Source of the DNA: Actinomadura hallensis
GTDB lineage: Bacteria; Actinomycetota; Actinomycetes; Streptosporangiales; Streptosporangiaceae
Direction of reading: 5' to 3'
DNA length: 64,000 nucleotides
Assembly: GCF_006716765.1 (NCBI RefSeq)
Contig: NZ_VFPO01000001.1
Location: 4,340,001-4,404,000, forward strand
Part shown: in pieces, positions 25,601 through 34,819 of the stretch
Layout of the letters: the number at the start of each line of letters is the position of its first letter
Numbering within the stretch: position 1 is the first letter of the stretch
Translations under genes and position numbers: made by a program
Notes under the pieces: generated by a model
The model's database searches: none
What the model was told of the DNA's origin: nothing
Seen by the model: only the letters and a program-made list of their open reading frames with translations

Positions 25601-27046
25601 ATGTCCGATACCAACGCCGCTGCAACCGACGCTTCACCGCCGGCGGGCGGGCGCGGGCCATTGGAGCGGCTGTTCCACCTCTCCGAACGCGGGACGACCG
25701 TGCCGCGCGAGCTGCGCGGCGGGGTCACCACGTTCTTCGCCATGGCCTACATCATCCTGCTGAACCCGATCATCCTCGGCGGGGCGCAGGACGTGACCGG
25801 CGCGCAGCTGTCGATCCCGCAGCTGACCACGATGACGGCGCTGTCGGCCGCGATCGCGACGGTGATCATGGGCCTGGTGGGGAACGCGCCGCTCGCGCTG
25901 GCGGCGGGCCTCGGCATCAACGCGGTCGTGGCGTTCCAGGCGGCGCCGGTGATGACCTGGCCGCAGGCGATGGGCCTGGTGGTGATCGAGGGCGCGATCA
26001 TCGTGGTGCTGGCCCTCACCGGGATCCGCGAGCGGATCATGAACTCGATCCCGCTGGCGCTCAAGCACGCGATCGCGGTCGGCATCGGCGCGTTCATCGC
26101 GCTGGTCGGCTTCTACGACTCGGGCTTCGTCACCTCCAGCGACACCAGCCCGCCGCTGTCGCTGGGGACCGGCGGGCGGCTGGAGACCTGGCCGACGCTG
26201 GTCTTCGGGCTGACGCTGCTGCTGATGATCGTCCTCTACGTGCGGCGGGTGCCGGGCGCGATCCTGCTCAGCATCATCATCGGGACGATCGGCGCCGTGA
26301 TCATCCAGAGCTACGCCGACATCCGCGAGGGCGGCTGGGGCGTCGTCACCCCCGAGATGCCCGACCGCCTGTTCGCGATGCCCGACTTCGGGCTCTTCGG
26401 ACAGTTCGATCTGTTCGGCGGCTTCGCCGAGGCCGGGATCATCACCGCGCTGGTGGTGCTGTTCACGCTGGTGCTGTCCGGGTTCTTCGACGCGATGGGC
26501 ACGATCCTCGGCGTCAGCGACGAGGCGGGCCTGATGGACGAGAAGGGCAACGTGCCCGGCCTCGGCCGCATCCTGGCGGTGGACGGCGTGTCGGCCGCGT
26601 TCGGCGGTGTGACCAGCTCGTCCGCCAACACGGTGTTCGTGGAGTCGGCGGCCGGCGTCGGCGAGGGCGCCCGGACCGGCCTGGCCAACATCGCCACCGG
26701 CGCGCTGTTCGCCGTGACGCTGTTCCTCACCCCGCTGGCCGCGACGGTGCCCGCGCAGGCCGCCGCGCCCGCGCTGGTCGTCGTCGGCGCGCTGATGATG
26801 ACCCAGGTCTCCAAGATCGACTGGAACGATCTGGAGCTGACGATCCCGGCGTTCCTCACCATCGTGCTGATGCCGTTCAGCTTCTCGATCACGATCGGGA
26901 TCGGGGCCGGGATGGTGAGCTACGCCCTGATCAAGCTCGCGCGCGGCAAGTGGCGCGAGGTGTCGATCTGGCTGTGGCCGGTCGTGATCCTGTTCCTGGT
27001 CTTCTTCCTGATCAGTCCCATCGAGGAGTGGCTGAGCGTGCTCTGA
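25601..27046 (+). CDS. NCS2-family (AzgA-like) purine permease
   Basis: A proton-coupled nucleobase importer of the guanine/hypoxanthine/adenine branch, 481 aa with about 12-14 membrane helices. Family motifs: GGVTTFFAMAYIILLNPIIL (N-terminal), ALAAGLGINAVVAF, LSGFFDAMGTILGVSDEAGLMD, and SSSANTVFVESAAGVGEGARTGLA, which marks the AzgA type. The start is the ATG at 25601 giving MSDTNAAATD, followed by LERLFHLSERGTTVPREL. The remnant of a PucR regulator lies upstream on the other strand, which supports a purine role. Ligand specificity cannot be set from sequence. Confidence 0.93.
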   Translation: MSDTNAAATDASPPAGGRGPLERLFHLSERGTTVPRELRGGVTTFFAMAYIILLNPIILGGAQDVTGAQLSIPQLTTMTALSAAIATVIMGLVGNAPLALAAGLGINAVVAFQAAPVMTWPQAMGLVVIEGAIIVVLALTGIRERIMNSIPLALKHAIAVGIGAFIALVGFYDSGFVTSSDTSPPLSLGTGGRLETWPTLVFGLTLLLMIVLYVRRVPGAILLSIIIGTIGAVIIQSYADIREGGWGVVTPEMPDRLFAMPDFGLFGQFDLFGGFAEAGIITALVVLFTLVLSGFFDAMGTILGVSDEAGLMDEKGNVPGLGRILAVDGVSAAFGGVTSSSANTVFVESAAGVGEGARTGLANIATGALFAVTLFLTPLAATVPAQAAAPALVVVGALMMTQVSKIDWNDLELTIPAFLTIVLMPFSFSITIGIGAGMVSYALIKLARGKWREVSIWLWPVVILFLVFFLISPIEEWLSVL

Positions 27047-27189
27047 CCGGCGCACGGCGTCACATCGGGCCGCGCCTGGCCCGGCTCTCGCCTCATTTGA
27101 GCGGCTCGGACGCGCTCGCGGCTGTCAATTAGTGCCGTCATGGCGTAAGCAGAAGGTAGAGGCTTACCCCCGGCGTGAAAGGCGTGCCC

Positions 27190-28377
27190 GTGTCCGCGGA
27201 CTCTCCCTCCCACCCGTCTCCGCCAGGTCATGTCCTCCTGGCGCCCGACAGGTTCCCGGGGGCGCTGAGCGCGGCGCGGGCGGCACGGCACCTTGCGGCC
27301 GGGCTCCGCCGCGTCCGCCCCGGCGTCCCGCTGGTGGAGCTGCCGGTGGCCGACGGCGGGGAGGGCACCGTCGAGGCGGCGGTCGCGGCCGGGTGGCGGC
27401 GCGTCGAGGCCGAGGTCTGCGGGCCGACCGGCCGGCCGGTCACCGCGCGGCTGGCGCTGAACGGCCGCAGCGCGGTCGTGGAGCTCGCCGAGGCGTCCGG
27501 CGTGCGCCGGCTGCCCGGCGGCAAGCCGCGGCCGCTGCACGCCTCCAGCATCGGAACGGGCCAGCTGATCGCGCACGCGGTGCGGCTCGGCGCCCGCAGG
27601 ATCGTCCTCGGCCTCGGCGGCGGCGCCTGCACCGACGGCGGCGCGGGCCTGGTGCAGGGGCTCGGCGGGCGGCTGCTGGACGCGCTCGGCAAGGAGCTCC
27701 CGCCCGGCGGCGCGGCGCTGCGCTCCCTGCACGCCCTCGACCTGCGCGGCCTCCCGGACCTGTCCGGCGTCGAGGTGGTGGTGGCGGGCGACCCCGCGGG
27801 CCCGCTGCTCGGCCGCACCGGCGCCGCCGCGGTGGACGGGCCGCGGCGCGGCGCGACCCGCGAGGAGGTCCGGCTGCTGGACGCGGGGCTGCGCCGCTGG
27901 GCCGACCTGGCGGAGGCGGCGTCGCGCACCGCGGTCCGCGACCTGCCCGGCGCCGGCGCCGAGGGCGGCGTCGGGTTCGCCGCGCTCGCGTTCCTCGGCG
28001 CGACGATCGAGCCGGGCGCCTCGCTGATGCTCGACCTGCTGGGCTTCGCCGAGAAGGCGCGGGGCGCGCGGCTGGTGGTGACCGGGGAGGGCGAGCTCGA
28101 CACCCGCTCGCTGCGCGGCACCGTGCCGATCGGCGTGGCCCGCGCCGCCGCCCGCGCGGGCGCGCCCGTCGTCGCGGTCGCCGGGCGGCGCGGCCTCACC
28201 GGCGAGCAGCTCCGCAAGGCCCGCATCCAGGCGGCGTACGCGCTGGCCGACATCGAGCCCGACCCCGAGCGCCGGGTCCGGCGGGCGGGCCCGCTGCTGG
28301 AGCAGCTGACGGTCGCGATCGCCGACGAGTGGCTCCCCCCTGCCGGCTCCCGGTTCGGATCGCTCCAACGAGCGTGA
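27190..28377 (+). CDS. Glycerate kinase
   Basis: Phosphorylates D-glycerate using ATP, feeding glycerate from glyoxylate or serine breakdown into central metabolism. The ~395-aa protein has the family blocks LLAPDRFPGALSAARAARHL, ELPVADGGEGTVEA, VELAEASGVRRLP, ASSIGTGQLI, LGLGGGACTDGGAG and VTGEGELDTRSLRGTVPIGVA. GTG 27190 has AAAGG seven bases upstream and is preferred; GTG 27175 is an in-frame alternative. It is a single gene between the permease and csoR. No glyoxylate pathway genes lie nearby. Confidence 0.9.
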   Translation: MSADSPSHPSPPGHVLLAPDRFPGALSAARAARHLAAGLRRVRPGVPLVELPVADGGEGTVEAAVAAGWRRVEAEVCGPTGRPVTARLALNGRSAVVELAEASGVRRLPGGKPRPLHASSIGTGQLIAHAVRLGARRIVLGLGGGACTDGGAGLVQGLGGRLLDALGKELPPGGAALRSLHALDLRGLPDLSGVEVVVAGDPAGPLLGRTGAAAVDGPRRGATREEVRLLDAGLRRWADLAEAASRTAVRDLPGAGAEGGVGFAALAFLGATIEPGASLMLDLLGFAEKARGARLVVTGEGELDTRSLRGTVPIGVARAAARAGAPVVAVAGRRGLTGEQLRKARIQAAYALADIEPDPERRVRRAGPLLEQLTVAIADEWLPPAGSRFGSLQRA

Positions 28378-28404
28378 GCTCCCGGACCGCATAAGGTACC
28401 GATT

Positions 28405-28426
28405 GGGGGATGTCCCCCAGGGGTAT
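28405..28426. promoter_or_regulatory. Candidate CsoR operator
   Basis: GGGGG and CCCCC arms flank ATGT (28405-28418) and continue into CAGGGGTAT, so the minus strand reads ATACCCCTGGGGG, close to the TACCCC...GGGGTA-type G-tract palindromes bound by CsoR. It lies 37 bp before the csoR start, fitting copper-relieved autorepression. Confidence 0.5.
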
Positions 28427-28462
28427 CCGGGCGTGCGCCCTCGGAAGGATTGTGAGGACGGA

Positions 28463-28762
28463 ATGGCTACCAGCGAGACCCCCACCCGCGGGTACACCGC
28501 CACCAAGGACCAGCTTCAGACCCGGCTGGCCCGGATCGAGGGCCAGGTGCGCGGCATCGACCGGATGGTCGAGGACGACCGCTACTGCATCGACATCCTC
28601 ACGCAGATCAGCGCCGTCCAGGCCGCGCTGGACAAGGTGGCGCTGGGCCTGCTCGACGGGCACGTGCGGCACTGCGTGGCCGAGGGCGCCGAGGAGGGCA
28701 AGGCGGACGAGATGTCCACCGAGCTGATGGCGGCCGTGGGCCGGCTGATGCGCCGCGGCTGA
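28463..28762 (+). CDS. csoR: Copper-sensing repressor CsoR
   Basis: A 99-aa all-helical repressor of the CsoR/RcnR family. The Cu(I) ligands are all present: the Cys in DDRYCIDIL, the His in DGHVRHC and the Cys four residues after it (the Cys-His-Cys set of mycobacterial CsoR). Other family marks are RLARIEGQVRGIDRMVEDD. ATG 28463 has GAGG six bases upstream. It likely represses itself and copper-handling genes, possibly copC and the CopD/CtaG fusion at 21-23.7 kb. Confidence 0.93.
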   Translation: MATSETPTRGYTATKDQLQTRLARIEGQVRGIDRMVEDDRYCIDILTQISAVQAALDKVALGLLDGHVRHCVAEGAEEGKADEMSTELMAAVGRLMRRG

Positions 28763-28770
28763 CCCGGCGC

Positions 28771-29655
28771 TCAGGAGGCGATGGACCAGGTGGCGAGGCT
28801 CTCCTCGTGCCTGCGGGTGAGCATCCTGGCGCGCTGCGCGTCCGGGGAGTAGCGGAACCGCTCGGGGACGACCCGCGACGTCCGGTACAGGCCCTTGAGC
28901 GTCAGCGTGGCGGCCAGGTCCGAGGTGGGCAGCCCCGGCAGCCCGTACATCCGCCGCGCCCAGCGCGGCAGCGTCGCGACCACCAGCGTCCCGAGGGCGG
29001 GCGCGGCGAGCTTCAGCGGCAGCAGGTGCCGCGGCACGGCGGGGTTGAACATGCGGCGCAGCCCCTCGCGGGCCTCCCGGCACGCCCAGATCCGGCGCCG
29101 CATCTCCTCGTAGTACTCCCTCATCTCCGCGACCGAGGCGGGCACGTCCGCGGGGTCGAGGCCGACGACGGCGGCCGAGCGGCGCTGCTCGTCCACGAAC
29201 GCGTCGGCGTCCGCGTCGGTCAGCGGCACGCCCGCGCGGCGCGCCACGTCCAGGTACGAGTCGACCTCGCCCATGTGGACCCAGAGCAGGTTCTCCGGAT
29301 CGTCGATCGGGAACGTCTCGCCGGTGCGCATGTCGAGGCCCGTCAGCTTGGAGTGCAGCTTGCGGACCCTGCGGCCGACCCGCTCCACCTCCGCCTCGGT
29401 CCCGTAGGTGCGCACGCGGACGAACTCGACCGTCCGGCCCAGCCGCGCCCAGGCCGCGGACGGGTCCATGAGCTCGGAGTTCTGCGCGGTCCCCCACATC
29501 GACCGCGGGTGGAGGCCCTGCAGCAGCAGCGCCCTGATCCCGCCGATGATCAGCACGGGCTCGCCCATGACGCGCCACGTCACCGACCCGGGCCCGAACA
29601 GCCCGAAGTCCGTGCTCTCCTCGGGGTGGGGCAGCTGGCCCGGCTCGTCGTGCAC
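28771..29655 (-). CDS. MpaB-family oxygenase (DUF2236)
   Basis: A 294-aa protein of the family that includes the rubber oxygenase Lcp and fungal MpaB, many members of which bind b-type haem. Family features: the N-terminal FGPGSVTWRVMGEPVLIIGGIRALLLQGLHPRSMWG, YGTEAEVERVGRRVRKLHSKLTG, ENLLWVHMGEVDSYLDV and a Phe/Pro/Leu-rich C-terminal part (MYGLPGLPTSDLAATLTLKG). The His residues in QGLHPR, RKLHSK and LWVHMG are the candidate haem or metal ligands. Substrate unknown. It starts at GTG 29655 and converges on csoR with an 8-bp gap. Confidence 0.88.
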   Translation of the reverse strand: MHDEPGQLPHPEESTDFGLFGPGSVTWRVMGEPVLIIGGIRALLLQGLHPRSMWGTAQNSELMDPSAAWARLGRTVEFVRVRTYGTEAEVERVGRRVRKLHSKLTGLDMRTGETFPIDDPENLLWVHMGEVDSYLDVARRAGVPLTDADADAFVDEQRRSAAVVGLDPADVPASVAEMREYYEEMRRRIWACREAREGLRRMFNPAVPRHLLPLKLAAPALGTLVVATLPRWARRMYGLPGLPTSDLAATLTLKGLYRTSRVVPERFRYSPDAQRARMLTRRHEESLATWSIAS

Positions 29656-29794
29656 GTCGTACCGCCTTCCGTCGCACGGCCGGTGAACCGCGTTCGGCCG
29701 TAACGGGAACTTACCCCGGCTTGACGTGGATCACACGGTCGGGCCGCCCGCGGCGGACGCCTCCCGGAGGCGCCGGGGCCGGCCGGCGGGGGCG

Positions 29795-30154
29795 TCAGTC
29801 CGCCTCGTCCCCGACCGCGTCGTCGGTCTCGCCGGCCTCGGTCTGCTCGGTGATCCAGGCGAGGTAGTCCATGCTGCCCGCCACCACCGGCGTCGCGATG
29901 ATCTCGGGCGTGTCGTAGGAGTGCTCCTCGGTGATCAGGGAGGCCAGCTCGTCGAACCGGTCGACGGAGGTCTTGAAGAGCACCATCCACTCCTCCGCCG
30001 ACTCGATCTCGCCCTCCCACCAGTAGGTGCTGGCGATCGGGCCGACGAGCTGCGCGCACGCGGCGAGCCGCTCGCGCACCGCCGACTTGGCCAGCTCGGC
30101 CGCCTCGGACCGGGAGTCGGTCGTGGTCGTCACCTGCACGTATGAGTGGGCCAT
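29795..30154 (-). CDS. cutA: Divalent-cation tolerance protein CutA
   Basis: A 119-aa member of the trimeric CutA1 family, associated with copper and other divalent metals in enterobacteria; the precise function is unsettled. Family motifs: VQVTTTTDSRSEAAELA, ERLAACAQLVGPIASTYWWEGEIESAEEWMVLFKT, and EEHSYDTPEIIATPVVAGSMDYLAWI. The ATG at 30154 has AAGGAG seven bases upstream, better than an earlier in-frame start at 30187. It is divergent from nothing; the gamma-glutamyltransferase gene on the same strand lies 88 bp upstream. Confidence 0.95.
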   Translation of the reverse strand: MAHSYVQVTTTTDSRSEAAELAKSAVRERLAACAQLVGPIASTYWWEGEIESAEEWMVLFKTSVDRFDELASLITEEHSYDTPEIIATPVVAGSMDYLAWITEQTEAGETDDAVGDEAD

Positions 30155-30242
30155 GGCACGACTCCTTCCCTCTCGCCGTCCGCGCACGCCGGGTGGGCGC
30201 GGTCCGGCGGTCGCTCGGATGCTTCCACCGTCCCGACCTCTA

Positions 30243-32216
30243 TCACCTCCCGGCCGCCCGGCGTCCGCCCGCCGGGCGGACGACCATCGCGCTGCCGCCG
30301 CCGCGCCGCACGGGCTCCGCCACCGCCTGGACGAGCCCCGGCCGCAGGATCTCCAGTGCCGTGGCCGCGCCGATCACGCCCTGCGGCGGGCCCGGATAGA
30401 GCTCCAGCCGGTGGCCGCGCGCGGCCAGCTCCCGGCCGTGGGCGTCGATGAAGCCCTGCTCGGCGAAGACCTGCGGCGTGTTGCGCTGGGTCGCGCGGGG
30501 GGCGCCGAGCGCGGCGGGCAGGTCCATCCCGAGGTCGACGCGGTTCATCAGGATCTGCAGGACGGTCGTGATGATGGTGGATCCGCCGGGGGTGCCGAGC
30601 GCCAGCCGGGGCCGGCCGTCCTCCAGCACGAGCGTCGGGGACATGCTGCTGCGCGGGCGCTTGTGCGGGCCGGGCAGGTTCGGGTCGGGCGCCTGGCCGG
30701 GCGCGGGCGGCGCGAAGGAGAAGTCGGTCAGCTGGTTGTTGAGCAGGAAGCCGCGGCCGGGGACGGTGATGCCGCTGCCGCCGAACTGCTCGATCGACAG
30801 CGTGTAGGAGGCGACGTTGCCCCACCGGTCGGCGACGACGAGGTGCGTGGTCTGCGGCCCCTCCGGCGCGAGCGGCCGGGTCCGGGTCCCCGCGGGGGCG
30901 CACGGGCGGTAGCGCCCGTCGGGCGAACCGGCGGCGACGGGCGCGGCGGCCGCCCGGTCCGGGTCGATCAGGCAGGCGCGTTCGCGGGCGAAACCGCGCG
31001 ACAGCAGCTCGTCCACGGGGACGTCCACCTTGTCGGCGTCGCCCAGGTACCGGCCGCGGTCCGCGTAGGCGAGCTTGGACGCCTCCAGGTAGTAGTGGAG
31101 GGCCTGGGCCGGGTCGCGCGCGTCGAGGCGGAAGTTGCCCATGATGTTGAGGGCCTCGCCCACCGTCGTGCCGCCCGACGACGAGGGCGGCATGCCGTAG
31201 ACGTCCAGGCCCCGGTAGGCGACGCGCGTCGGAGTGCGCGGAACGGCGCGGTAGGCCTCCAGGTCGCGGACGCTCATCAGGCCGGGACGGACCCGGCGGT
31301 CCGCGCCCGGGGCGACGGGCGGGTCGGCGACGGTCCGCACGATCTCCTTGCCGAGCCCCCCGCCGTAGAACCAGTCCGTGCCGCGCCTCGCCAGCTCGCG
31401 GTAGGTGCGGGCGAGGTCCGGATTGCGGAAGACCGAGCCGACGGCGGGGACCTTCCCGTCCGGGAGGAACAGCTCGCGGGTCGGGACGATGTCGCGGAAC
31501 CGGTCCGCGTTCAGCGCGGTCTGGTCGTGGAACTCCCTGTCCACGACGAACCCGCGCTCGGCGACCCGTATGGCCGGGCGGAGCAGCGTGCCGAGGTCGC
31601 GGCTGCCGAAGCGGCGCAGGGCGAGCTCCCACTGCGCGAGCGTGCCGGGCACGCCGACTCCGAGCCCGCTGGTGACGGCCTCGTCGAACGGGAGCGGCTC
31701 ACCGGTCGCGGGGTCGACGAAGGAGTCCCGCCGCATCCGCTTCGGCGCGGTCTCCCGGCCGTCGAGGGCGTGGACGCGGCGCTTCCGGGCGTCGTAGTAG
31801 GTGATGTAGCCTCCGCCGCCGATCGCGGCCACGTAGGGCTCGGTGACGCCGAGGGTCGCGGCGGCGGCGACGGCGGCGTCCATCGCGTTGCCGCCGCTCC
31901 GGAGGACGTCCAGCGCGGCGCGGGAGGCGTACGGGTCGACGGTCGACACCGCGCCGCCGCGGCCGGTCGCGACAGGCTGCTTCCCGGGCGCCGGCGGCGC
32001 CGGAAGCGGTGCCGGAGCAGCGGGCGCCGCGGAGGCGGGCGCCGCGGCGGGGACGGTCAGGGACGCGGCGGTGACGAGCGCGGCCAGGACGGCGGTTCCC
32101 CGCCCGGGCCTCGGCCGGCACCGCCCCGACCGGGACGGCGTGGACGGGGACGGCGTGGACGGGGACGGGCTGGTCCCGTGCGGCGATGTCTTCGAGGGCG
32201 ATGGGGAGCCGGGCAT
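30243..32216 (-). CDS. ggt: Gamma-glutamyltransferase (secreted)
   Basis: Transfers or hydrolyses the gamma-glutamyl group of glutathione-like thiols and glutamyl peptides. The 657-aa precursor should self-cleave before the catalytic Thr456 of PEGPQTTHLVV, which becomes the N-terminus of the small subunit. R154 (DGRETAP) and the LLNNQLTDFSF region (about 491-501) bind substrate. The N-terminus has an unusual 40-residue Ser/Pro/Thr region (repeats of TPSPS) before a hydrophobic signal segment (about 41-63), then an Ala/Pro stretch. It is probably exported. Start 32216 is the only one that includes the region. Confidence 0.95.
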   Translation of the reverse strand: MPGSPSPSKTSPHGTSPSPSTPSPSTPSRSGRCRPRPGRGTAVLAALVTAASLTVPAAAPASAAPAAPAPLPAPPAPGKQPVATGRGGAVSTVDPYASRAALDVLRSGGNAMDAAVAAAATLGVTEPYVAAIGGGGYITYYDARKRRVHALDGRETAPKRMRRDSFVDPATGEPLPFDEAVTSGLGVGVPGTLAQWELALRRFGSRDLGTLLRPAIRVAERGFVVDREFHDQTALNADRFRDIVPTRELFLPDGKVPAVGSVFRNPDLARTYRELARRGTDWFYGGGLGKEIVRTVADPPVAPGADRRVRPGLMSVRDLEAYRAVPRTPTRVAYRGLDVYGMPPSSSGGTTVGEALNIMGNFRLDARDPAQALHYYLEASKLAYADRGRYLGDADKVDVPVDELLSRGFARERACLIDPDRAAAAPVAAGSPDGRYRPCAPAGTRTRPLAPEGPQTTHLVVADRWGNVASYTLSIEQFGGSGITVPGRGFLLNNQLTDFSFAPPAPGQAPDPNLPGPHKRPRSSMSPTLVLEDGRPRLALGTPGGSTIITTVLQILMNRVDLGMDLPAALGAPRATQRNTPQVFAEQGFIDAHGRELAARGHRLELYPGPPQGVIGAATALEILRPGLVQAVAEPVRRGGGSAMVVRPAGGRRAAGR

Positions 32217-32551
32217 CGGGCCTCCAGAGGACGCGGCGATCCCACGTTGTCACCGATCTTCATCCGGCGCCAGCACCAATGATCATAAAGCGCTTTCCGC
32301 CTTTGAAATCTGGGGTTTCGGTCGGAACGATCCATGCGAAACCCGTTCGGTGCACGGGGCGTGAACGGGGGGCTGCGGCACGTCGCCGGGAGGCCGTCAC
32401 CAGCCGCTTCGGCATTTCTCGCCAACGGGACAGTGACACCAATCACGAGCAAAACGTTGCGATTATGGTCGCACCTGGTGAATTCTTAGGGGCTTCGACC
32501 TACCACCACCTCGCGATCAGCGGCGCGGGTTCAGGCCAGGGGGGAAAACCT
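32217..32551. other. Divergent regulatory region, ggt / amino-acid permease
   Basis: About 335 bp without a gene and with clearly lower GC than its surroundings, including AATGATCATAAAG (with the 8-bp palindrome ATGATCAT) near 32280 and AACGTTGCGATTATGGT near 32455. It should hold both promoters; I cannot place them with confidence. Confidence 0.45.
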
Positions 32552-34648
32552 ATGACCTGGGACATGCGCATGCGCAACAACATGTTCCGGCGGCTGCCGG
32601 TGGAGCGCGCGACCGGGCGGCTCTACGGCGGGCGGCATCGCCTCCGCGTGGTCTACCGGACCCGCGATCTCGTCGTCCTCGGCCTGGGCGTCATGATCGG
32701 CTCCGGCATCTTCAAGATCGCCGGAGAGCAGGCGGCCTCGACCGCCGGTCCCGGCGTGCTCATCTCGTTCCTCATCGCCGGGGGCGTCTGCCTGCTCGTC
32801 GCGCTCGCGTTCGCCGAGCTGTCGTCGATCATCCCGGTGGCGGGGAGCGCCTACTCCTTCTCCTACGTCGCGTTCGGCGAGGTGTGGGCCTGGATCGTCG
32901 GCTGGGCCCTGGTGATGGAGCTGCTCCTGGCCACGTCCGTGCTGGCGCGGGTCTGGTCGCTGTACGCGACCCAGGCGCTCAACGGCTTCGACGTGCCGAT
33001 CCCCGGGTGGCTCGGCGACCTGATCGGGCAGCAGAGGGGCCCCGACCTGTTCGCCCTCCTCATCCTGCTGCTGATCGTGCTGATGCTCGCCACCGGCAGC
33101 CGGCTGAGCCTGAAGACCCTGTGGTACATGGTGCTGGCCAAGGTCATCGTGATCGGGCTGGTCATCGCCACCGGGCTGAAGTTCTTCTCCCCCGGCAACC
33201 TCACCCCGTTCCTGCCGCCCGCCCGGCCGGCGCCCGAGGGCGACCACACCGTCCTGGACGCCCTGCTCGGCGCGGTCGGCGGCGGAACTCCGCACGTGTT
33301 CGGCGTCTGGGGCGTCCTCGCGGCGGCCCCCACCATCGCGTTCGCCTACGTCGGGTTCGACCTCATCGCGACCGCGTCCGAGGAGACCGAGGACGCCCCG
33401 CGCAAGGTGCCCCGCGGGATCATCACCGCCCTGCTGGCCGCCGTCGTGCTGTACGCGGCCGTCGCGTTCGCGCTCGTCGGCATGGTCGGCACCAGCGGCT
33501 TCGCCCGGCTCAACCCCGACAAGCTGCTGATCGCCGCCGCGTTCGACTCGGTCGGGGCGGGCGCGATGGGCAAGCTCGTCGACGTGGGCGTGGTGCTCGC
33601 CCTCACGACCGTCATCCTGGTGCTGCTGATCAGCCTGACCCGGGTGATCTTCTCGATGTCGCGGGACGGGCTGCTGCCGCGGCCGCTGGCGTCCATGAGC
33701 CGCTACAAGGTGCCGTCCCGCGCCACGCTGCTGGCGGGCGGCGCGGCCGTGGCGATGTCGCAGACGGTCGACGTGCTCACGCTGGAGCAGCTCGTGGTGA
33801 TCGGGGCGCTGTTCGCGTTCCTGTCCGTGCCGGCCTCCGTGCTGGCGCTGCGGCGCATCCAGCCCGACCTGCACCGCCCGTTCCGCGTCCCGGCGGCGCC
33901 GTTCACCGCCGCGGTGACGATCCTCGCGGTCGGCTGGCTGATGGTGAACCTCAAGGTCCAGACCTGGGTGTACTTCGGGATCTGGATGGCCTTGGGCCTG
34001 GCGCTGTACATGGTGTACGGGCGCCGCAAGAGCCAGATGAAGCTGCTGCTGGACGAGCCGCCGCCCGAGCGCCCGGTCGCCGCCCGGCTGGCCGCGCCGC
34101 CGCCCGGCGGCGGTCCCCTCTCCGCCCAGTCCCCGCCCGGCGCCGGCGCGTCCGGCCCCTACCCGCCCGGCGTCCGACCGATCGGCGAGTACCCGCCCGG
34201 CGTGCAGCCGATCGGCGAGTACCCGGGCCCGTACCAGCCGGGACGGCCGGACGGACGCCCCGCCGCGCCGCCTCCGGAGAGCCCCTACCCGACGGGCCGC
34301 TACTCGGCCGGGCGGCAGGCCAGCGGCCAGTTCGCGCCGCCCGGCTCCCCCGCCGACCCGCACGCCCCCGACCCGTACACGCCCGCCCCGTACGCCCCGG
34401 ACTCCCCGCCCGATCCGTACGCGCCGCCCCCCTACTCGCGCGACCCGTACGCGTCCGGCGGCCCCTACGGCACCGGGGCCTCCGGCTCGGACCAGTACGG
34501 CTCAGGCCGGTACCGGGCCGATTCGTACGGCGGCTCTGATCAGGACGGCGACGACCCCTACGGCTCCGAGCCCCACGGGCCGTACGAGGCCCGGCCCCCG
34601 CATGACGGAGAGCACCAGGAGCCCCCGGGCGGTCGTCACCGCCGCTGA
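32552..34648 (+). CDS. APC-family amino-acid permease with long disordered C-terminal tail
   Basis: A 698-aa amino-acid/polyamine/organocation transporter with 12 predicted helices in the first ~500 residues. Family marks are LGLGVMIGSGIFKIAGEQA (first helix), LAFAELSSIIPVAGSAYSF and YVGFDLIATASEETEDAPRKVPRGI. The last ~200 residues are hydrophilic and repetitive: PPGVRPIGEYPPGVQPIGEY, followed by many DPYA/YAPD/PYGS units rich in Pro, Tyr, Gly and Asp. ATG 32552 has GGGGGGA seven bases upstream. The substrate is unknown; the body resembles cationic amino-acid transporters. Confidence 0.9.
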   Translation: MTWDMRMRNNMFRRLPVERATGRLYGGRHRLRVVYRTRDLVVLGLGVMIGSGIFKIAGEQAASTAGPGVLISFLIAGGVCLLVALAFAELSSIIPVAGSAYSFSYVAFGEVWAWIVGWALVMELLLATSVLARVWSLYATQALNGFDVPIPGWLGDLIGQQRGPDLFALLILLLIVLMLATGSRLSLKTLWYMVLAKVIVIGLVIATGLKFFSPGNLTPFLPPARPAPEGDHTVLDALLGAVGGGTPHVFGVWGVLAAAPTIAFAYVGFDLIATASEETEDAPRKVPRGIITALLAAVVLYAAVAFALVGMVGTSGFARLNPDKLLIAAAFDSVGAGAMGKLVDVGVVLALTTVILVLLISLTRVIFSMSRDGLLPRPLASMSRYKVPSRATLLAGGAAVAMSQTVDVLTLEQLVVIGALFAFLSVPASVLALRRIQPDLHRPFRVPAAPFTAAVTILAVGWLMVNLKVQTWVYFGIWMALGLALYMVYGRRKSQMKLLLDEPPPERPVAARLAAPPPGGGPLSAQSPPGAGASGPYPPGVRPIGEYPPGVQPIGEYPGPYQPGRPDGRPAAPPPESPYPTGRYSAGRQASGQFAPPGSPADPHAPDPYTPAPYAPDSPPDPYAPPPYSRDPYASGGPYGTGASGSDQYGSGRYRADSYGGSDQDGDDPYGSEPHGPYEARPPHDGEHQEPPGGRHRR

Positions 34649-34819
34649 GGCCGTGTTCCGGACGGCGCCGCCCAGGGCCGGGCGGCGCCGTCCGGAAGCG
34701 TCCCGGCCGCACGCCGCCCGGCCGGAAAACGCCATGGCCACCTTCGGACGCCCATTGACCCCGGCGCGCCGCGACACCAAGATCTCGGTCAACGCCGCGG
34801 ATCTCCCCGGAGGTGGACG

